NCBI GenBank assembly: GCA_034359265.1
Contig: CP136890.1
Coordinates: forward strand, 66,093,501-66,157,500
DNA length: 64,000 nt
Reading direction: 5' to 3'
Origin: Canna indica
Taxonomy: Eukaryota; Streptophyta; Magnoliopsida; Zingiberales; Cannaceae
How positions within the stretch are numbered: the first letter of the stretch is position 1; every line of letters begins with the position of its first letter. Position numbers and translations under genes: made by a program. The notes below the pieces were generated by a model. The model was not told the DNA's origin. It saw only the letters and a program-made list of their open reading frames with translations, and did no database searches. Of this stretch, positions 57,789 to 64,000 are shown one piece after another.

Positions 57789-58867
57789 TGTTGGTGAAAT
57801 GGCCATACTAGAGGGAGGGTGAATAGTATGTTAATTAAACTTGTCGCCTAAATTCGATTTTAGACGTTTTCTTAAAGTACTTAAGTAATTCAAAATTTAA
57901 CGACTAAATGCGAAAGCGATTAATGTTAAAGCAATTGACACAAAACAATATATCAATGCTAACACAATTATTTATAATGGTTTGGCCCCAATGCCTACTC
58001 CACTACCTAAGCACCCCGCTTAAGATTTTCAAACTAGCTTTATTAGATTATATCATTTCTCTTACAAAGAGGACTTTACACCGAAAAATCTTCGCTCTCA
58101 AACCGAAGGCACTTCTACACCCGGAAGTATCCCACCTTCCTACCGAGAGCACTCTCCCACCTCAACCTAAGGGACAACTGAACTAATCCTAGTAAACTAA
58201 GTTTACAATGGTGGATTTAAGCCTTAATACCAAGGCAACCACATACTCAATCAACCTAGCACTCTAGGTTTACACAAACTCAAATACAATGAAAAAACAA
58301 GAAAATACAACACTAAATGAAGCAATAAATCAAACAATAATATACTTAGCCCCACAACAAGATTCCTAGCTTCCTCTTGATGCTTTTGATGATGAAGCAA
58401 TGAAGTAAATGCTCAATCAAAGAGTTGAAAGGTTCAAGCTAGTGTTTTCACAAGATTGGCTCAATGAGGGCTTAGAATTGATCAAAAGATAGCTCAAGGA
58501 GGTTAGAAGTGATCAACATTAGGGAGGAAGGCTCTCATGGCCATGTATATTTAGGCCACGAAGAGAAGAGCAACACCTCTCTTCTCAATGGGCAAATTTT
58601 TGCCCATTACCGACCGCCGATCGCTTGCCCGTCGATCGCCATGAGGATTTACAACACATGCTAGACACTCTACACCTAAACTCTAACTTCCCGAAGAATC
58701 CCGAGCGACGACGAGCATCCTTGCCGTTTTCTTCGATTTTTCCGATCAAGGATGTCGTGCGCTAACCGATATGGAACCTGAAAATAACTGTCTATGAAAT
58801 TATTAGTTCCATGTTTGTTATCATCAAAATTGAGATTAAGACCAAAGTTGAAAACCTTAGGCCAACA
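57789..58867 (-). mobile_element. Family-A solo LTR (minus)
   Basis: TGTTGGTGAAATGGCC to CTTAGGCCAACA, 1079 bp, flanked by exact ATTGT (57784-57788, 58868-58872). It has lost the stretch beyond the palindrome cluster: CGTCGATCGCC near 58635 joins directly to ATGAGGATTTAC. Confidence 0.88.
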
Positions 58868-59281
58868 ATTGTAACTAACGGACTTAGTTGCACGGTAACT
58901 AAAAACCGAAGGGCGTTCGATCCCTGTCGATTGAACCTCACACTATCCGGGCAGTCATGACACGTTGCTAGATGAAAATCTTGACTTGTGAGTGGAGTCA
59001 CACATGATCACACTAAAGGAGGTTTAGTGGGATCATGGGATTCGAATAGAATATGTTCTATTGGATTCCACTCTCCCTTTAGCACAAATCACTACTGGCT
59101 TAGTGCGGGGCCTAATGGGTCACACACAACAGGTTAACCTCGTAATGGGCTTTATGAGATAGAGCTTGCATGCTGAACTATATGTCTACTAGCATGGACA
59201 TGCTGCAACTCGATCACAGATCTTATTTACGGATAAGATAGAAAAGATATTTTCGATAAGAACGAATGTACGAGGAAGGAG

Positions 59282-60809
59282 TGTTGGCTTTAGGTTTTCA
59301 ACCTTAGCCTTAATCTCGGTTTTGATGGTTTTGATGATAACAAACATGGGACTAATGATTTCATTGAGAATATGGTTCAGGTTCCATATCAATTAGCGTT
59401 CGATGTCCTCGATCGGAAAAATCGGAGAAATCAGAAATCAGAAATCGGAAGGACATTGATCATCGTGCTTGGGTTCGTCGCGGAAGTTTATCGAAGATCG
59501 ATGAGTGCCAAACTCGCTTGGATGAGTCCAAAGATCAAGTCAAAAGCTCTCCAAGATGATGCTCGTTGAAAACTGGAACCCGAAAACCAAGCGCGGAAGA
59601 AATAGGCTGAAAATGCAATTTCAGCCTATGTTCGGTCGACCGAATAGGGTAAGAAATGGGTAGTAGCCCTATCGGTCAATCGGTCTGAGGCTAGTTGCAG
59701 ACACAGCTTGCGTCAGTTGACTGAAAGTGAAATCACAAGTTTCTTGCATCGGGCGGTCGACCGACCAAAGCCCAAAATGCGCAGTAAGGTTGGCGGTCGA
59801 CTGACCTGAGGATAGCCAAAGATGCAAAATGCGTCGGTTGACCGATGGGTCGACCAAAAGTTGCGGATCGAGAAATTTGCGTCAAGCGGTTGACCCGTCG
59901 GTCGACCGCCCACAGGGACAGGAGAAGCGGTCGAAAGACCAGTCGACCAGTCGGTCGACCGACGATTCGATCGGCGGCCTGCAACGGATAGAAAACTATC
60001 CGTTGAGCTGCCGTTTCTTTAGCAGGGTATAAATATACCCTCATATGATTCATTTAACACTCTTCCTTGATTATTTCAGAGATTATTGAGCCATTAAAAG
60101 AAAGATTTAAGCCTTCCAAAGAGTAATTGAAGCGCGCTCTGCTATTTTCGCGAACACCTTTCTCAAGCGCCAACTGCTGCTTCAACTCGGGTTTTGATCA
60201 AGCTCATCCCTTGAAGAGTTGAAGGTGCCAAAGGCTTGCAAAAGAGATCTTTCTATTGGTTTTATTCTTAACTATTTTGATTATAATTTTACCTATTATT
60301 TGAACTGTATTTATTTGTGCGTGTGAAGACCAGGTGTTTGGTCTTGAGTGTATAAGTGGTTACCTGGTGTTAGGTGTAAAGCCACTTTTGTAAACTTAGT
60401 GTTTACTAGGATTAGTTTTGTTGTCCCTTAGGGTTGAGGTGGAAGAGGACTCTCGATAAGAAGGCGGTGACTTTCGAGTGTGCAAGTGTCTTAGGTCGAG
60501 AGTCCGTCTCTTCGGTGAAAAGTCCTCGTGTGTAAGGGAAACGTAAATTAATCTAGCAAAACTAATTTGGAAATTCTAAGCGGGGTGCTTAGGTAGTGGA
60601 GTAGGCATTGGGGCCGAACCACTATAAATTATGTGTTTGCATTGATTTATTGTTGTGCTTCATTGCTTTATCATTTATAAGATTCTGCATCTAATCGTCA
60701 AATTGCATATTGCCTAAACCAATCTAAGTAAACGATTAAATGAGGATTTAGGCTAATCGTATTAGTAAATACACTATTCACCCCCTCTAGTGTTGTCATT
60801 TCGCCTACA
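59282..60809 (+). mobile_element. Family-A solo LTR (plus)
   Basis: TGTTGGCTTTAGG to CATTTCGCCTACA, 1528 bp, flanked by exact AGGAG (59277-59281, 60810-60814). Palindromes 59630-59975, TATAAATATACCC near 60028. Confidence 0.9.
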
Positions 60810-61860
60810 AGGAGTTCATCGGAAACACTAATTTATAGGGTACCCTCTATTTCGTTGGGTAACCCTAAAGTCGTAGGGTTTGTCACACAGTACTATTTTA
60901 TATGATTGATTAAATCTTAATTATGAATTAAGAAATTAATTAACCATAAATCGGGGATATGTTTAATTAAGAATTATATATAATTATTTTGATTTTTGAA
61001 ATAAAAAAATTCATGGGGGGAAATTTGATTGTCCCCCTGCGCCTACACCTATTAATTTAGGAATTAATTTATTTAAATAAATCATAATTAATAGGAAATT
61101 GATTTATTTAGATAAATCATGATTCTATAAAATAGGAATGTAATTTATCTACATGAATATAATTCATATATGATAGAAAACTAATTTATTTACATAACCT
61201 ATTGATAGGCTTTTAATTTATATGAAGATAAATTAAAGTTTATATTTAATTAGATTTAATTAATTATGTAGCCATTAAATATAAATTAACTTTTGGAGGC
61301 AAACCTAGACTTTTTGGAAATCCGAGAGAGAATTAAGGGAGGGGCCAAGTCTTTGCTTGTAGCCGCATCCCCCCCTTCTTTATATAGTGGCCGAACCTCC
61401 TCTTGGGAAAGAGAGAGATTTGTATCATCTTGATGAGCCAAAAAAGGATGAAGATTCTTCTTCCTGGAGTGACTGGCCACTTTCCTCCCCTTCCCCGAGT
61501 TTTCCCACAAGCCGAAGAGGCGTTTACTCTTCACCTTGGCGTGCCGCCCCTTACTTCCTTTTAGGGAGTTCTAAGAGGACAGCAAGATATCTTCTTGTTC
61601 CTCCTCTCATTCTGAGGTTTTCTCATCTTCTCTTCCTTATTTTGGAGCTCGATTCTTGGTGGAAGGGCTGACTTAGCCTTTGAGGCTTTGGGGTTGAGGA
61701 AACCTCACCGTTCAGCCACTACGAATCCGGTTGATCGTTGCCCCCTTATTTCGAGGAGCTTGATGTGGACTAGCATTGGAGGACGTGCACGTGTGCGTCT
61801 TGATTTGGGGATAAGAGCAGCAAGTTCAACCACAGTATAAGGTATACCATCTGCATTACA

Positions 61861-63462
61861 CTCGTAGTTAGAATTTCTTGAATTTTGCTAAAGTAGATCA
61901 CTATTTTGGGATGGTTTGATTTTATTTATTTTTTATTTCTATTTCGGCTGTGATTTCGATTACCATCCTTTTAGAGCCACCTTTAGCAAATTTTTGGAAT
62001 TTTTATTTCGCATTTTGGTCACATTTACAAACCGTGCGCTCCCTAAATGTCATGATGCCCGATTTTGGTTTTCGAGGTCTTTGAGTTGTTTTCTTGGTTC
62101 CACGGTTCATGCGATGAATCGAGGTGGAAGCCTACTGTCCATATTGATTTTCGACAGAATTCTAACTCAAAAATCCTGTGGGTTCATGAGAACCAAAAAA
62201 TTCAGCATTTGTAGTTTGAACAATTTTGGGTGGAAACGTGATCGGGTTTGTGCGATTTCGGATTCTATTTTTTCCTTTCTTTTTCATATATTATGTGATG
62301 CATGAAAGGATCGATGATTATGGATGAGACTTATGTGCATGTGAATGTGTGTAATCATGGTTGTGTTGATTGCTTGTAATGGTTATAAAATGTCAGTGCT
62401 GTAATTTTTGAATAGGGCCTACCTACTCTTGCCTTCCTCTTGAAAAATCTGATTGTAATTCACCTCTCCCTCTCCCTCTCCTAGAGCCTTTCTCCAAGGG
62501 TTGTTTGGGGTCTTCTTCTTTTAGTTTTGTAAAATAAGATGTTTGGGGATTGTTTAGCGATGAGCACACTTGCTGCCCCGTTTGGTGCGCATGCAAAGAG
62601 GAGGTGTTTGGCGCCATGTTGATGACGGCTTGAACCCCGGGAAGGCATTGATGGAACCGACAACCTAAAAGGATGTTTTGGGAAGCACCTTGGCGAGAAG
62701 GAACTCCCTAAAACCCCTAGGATGATAGCCTTAGTTCGCCCAGTGGCTCGAGTGGAACTTTTACAACGTCCATAATCATCATTATTTCATTAATGCTTTT
62801 ATTTATAACTCTTGCTTCAATTGTTGATTGCTTAGATAAATTATAATTGCATGAAGAAACCCTCCAATAATATTGAGTCCGAATGGCTAAGGTATTAAGA
62901 ATATCGGTCATGTCTTCCATTGTTATGAGGGACAAATATGTCTATCATCACAACCAGTTTGTTGTGCACACACAAGGCCTTTTGTGCTGATGAACACGTT
63001 GCACCTAATATAGCACATATTCGATTTGTCTCTGCTACCAGCTTGAACATGACTTACCTTGTTGAGCTACACTAAAGGGTGGTTGTTTTCTCGCTAGGGC
63101 ATACGAACGATGGGTCCGACTCAACTAGGGCTCCTTGGTTTGTTGTGCACACACAAGACCTTGGTTGCCCTAGAGGCAAAACATATGGAAGTCACATAGT
63201 GATGTGATCGGTAAAGAGTTACCTACACATGGACCTATTAGGGTTTGTCATGTTACATGCGAGACTCGAGTAGGAGAAGTGGGGTTCCATTTTTTCCCTA
63301 AGGAAGTCTACCAACGAGGGCTTCCCGCTTCCAAACCGGAGAGTATTATGGAACTGCAAAACTTAGTGGGAGACATGATTAATTAAAAGACCTCATTGAT
63401 CATGCATGTAAAATGGTAGCTTATACTTGTCTTTCTTTTTGCTTGTAGAATTTCATCGTCAT
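61861..63462 (+). other. Leader or interior of the last Copia element, no gene
   Basis: AT-rich to about 62400, then mixed. An open frame at 61916-62305 is Phe/Ile-rich and looks non-coding. A ~26-bp segment (GTTTGTTGTGCACACACAAG core) occurs at about 62958 and again at about 63138. I cannot identify a primer-binding site. Confidence 0.4.
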
Positions 63463-64000
63463 CATGTCAAACACATAGTCATTACGTAGCAATCTTGATG
63501 CTAATAAACTCACTGGAATAAGCTACATCGATTGGTTGCAAAATTTGAGAATTATCCTCACCTAGGAGCGTCTCTCCTATGTCCTTGATAACTGGCCACC
63601 AGATGCGCCTACCCAAAGAGCTTCCGAGGAAGTAAGGTCTGCTTACAAGAAGTGGCAAGATGACAGTGCATTATGCTTGCCTCAATGTCCGACGCGTTGC
63701 AGAGACAACATGAAAAGATGGACGCTAGAGCCACCCTCTCTCACCTCAAAGAGTTGTATGGTGAAGAGAGTCGAACTGCTAGGTTTGAGTTGTCAAAGCA
63801 ACTCTTCCGGGCCAAGATGATGGCAGGGACCCCTGTTGAAATCCATGTTCTCAAACTAATCAATTTGATCGAGAGGTTAGAGAAATTAGGCGTAAGCATT
63901 GATAAGGGGTTAAGGTCGGGACTTAATACTCCAATCCCTACCAGGGTCATTCTCATAGTTTATTATCAACTACCACATGAACAAGCTGGAGACTACAGAG
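63463..64000 (+). pseudogene. Copia gag, degenerate, runs off the window
   Basis: Frames give MSNT, NLDANKLTGISYIDWLQNLR, ERLSYVLDNWPPDAP and EEVRSAYKKWQDDSA, the N-terminus of a Copia Gag (UBN2 type). After a shift the matching of SLTSKSCMVKR to the usual LHLKELYGEQ pattern is only visible in another frame (SHLKELYGEESRTARFELSK). A last frame has RDLILQSLPGSFS and NYHMNKLET at the edge. Several frameshifts; pol would lie beyond 64000. Confidence 0.8.

Larger units (their letters stand above)
56784..61860 (+). mobile_element. Long LTR-like segment split by one MITE and two solo LTRs
   Basis: Begins TGTTGATATGTAGGAAAC at 56784. Pieces 56784-56859, 57077-57788, 58868-59281 and 60810 to about 61860 join cleanly when the three insertions and their target duplications are removed, giving about 2.2 kb of AT-rich sequence with a TTTATATAGTGG box at 61379. 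It precedes a Copia gag at 63463, so it is probably that element's 5' LTR, though I cannot place the LTR end or a primer site. Confidence 0.5.

Noticed and set aside
58900..58945. tRNA-like T-arm (GCGTTCGATCCCTGTCGA)
   Set aside because: No acceptor, D or anticodon stems fit around it; it is LTR sequence.
61916..62305. 129-codon Phe/Ile-rich frame
   Set aside because: AT-rich, no domain, no homologue recognised, lies in leader sequence of a retroelement.

Overview
The window is nuclear DNA of a flowering plant, probably a monocot: both intact-looking host genes have very GC-rich third positions in part of their coding sequence, and almost everything else is AT-rich nested transposon sequence. 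No genus can be named from sequence alone. I see no RNA gene and no prokaryotic feature.

Host genes are confined to about 45.9-51.3 kb. GDP-mannose pyrophosphorylase (GMPP/VTC1-like, + strand, 46962-48463, four coding exons plus an untranslated 5' exon) faces a single-exon DYW-class PPR gene (CRR2-like, - strand, 49288-51291). The two are convergent with about 0.8 kb between them. The GMPP copy has two indels (+1 and +26 nt), so it does not encode a full protein as written; removing them gives exactly 361 codons, the usual family length. A broken fragment of a third host gene (branched-chain 2-oxoacid dehydrogenase E1-beta, two exons with their introns) lies at about 1.0-1.3 kb, just inside the 3' end of a CACTA transposon.

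Layout: 1-3866, right part of a CACTA element carrying the E1-beta fragment. 3867-5384, Ty3/gypsy (Tat-like) LTR and gag remnant. 5385-17879, an old minus-strand CACTA element (Transposase_24 gene, proline-rich segment, TNP2 remnant) invaded by LTRs and by a second, well-bounded CACTA (11790-17287). 17880-38911, a Copia element (E3) that received a gag-only LTR retrotransposon (E1, 18809-35940), which in turn received a Ty3-like solo LTR (22761-25252) and a sister gag-only element (E2, 27835-35446). 39717-42430, Tat remnant with antisense ORF and 3' LTR. 42640-43444, end of another CACTA. 43.6-45.9 kb, AT-rich MITE-like repeats and intergenic DNA. 46-51.3 kb, host genes. 52-56.8 kb, Copia RNase H remnant and a second Tat remnant in opposite orientation. 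56.8-64 kb, a long LTR broken up by a MITE and two solo LTRs, then a Copia gag running off the window.

The most unusual material is one LTR family ('family A', eleven copies here). Its members encode only Gag, with a coiled coil and two zinc knuckles, carry a long non-coding 3' tail built from degenerate repeats, and have a dense cluster of GGTCGACC / CGATCGATCG-type palindromes just upstream of the LTR TATA box. Many insertion boundaries are exact, with 3-, 5- or 9-bp target duplications that fix the order of events.
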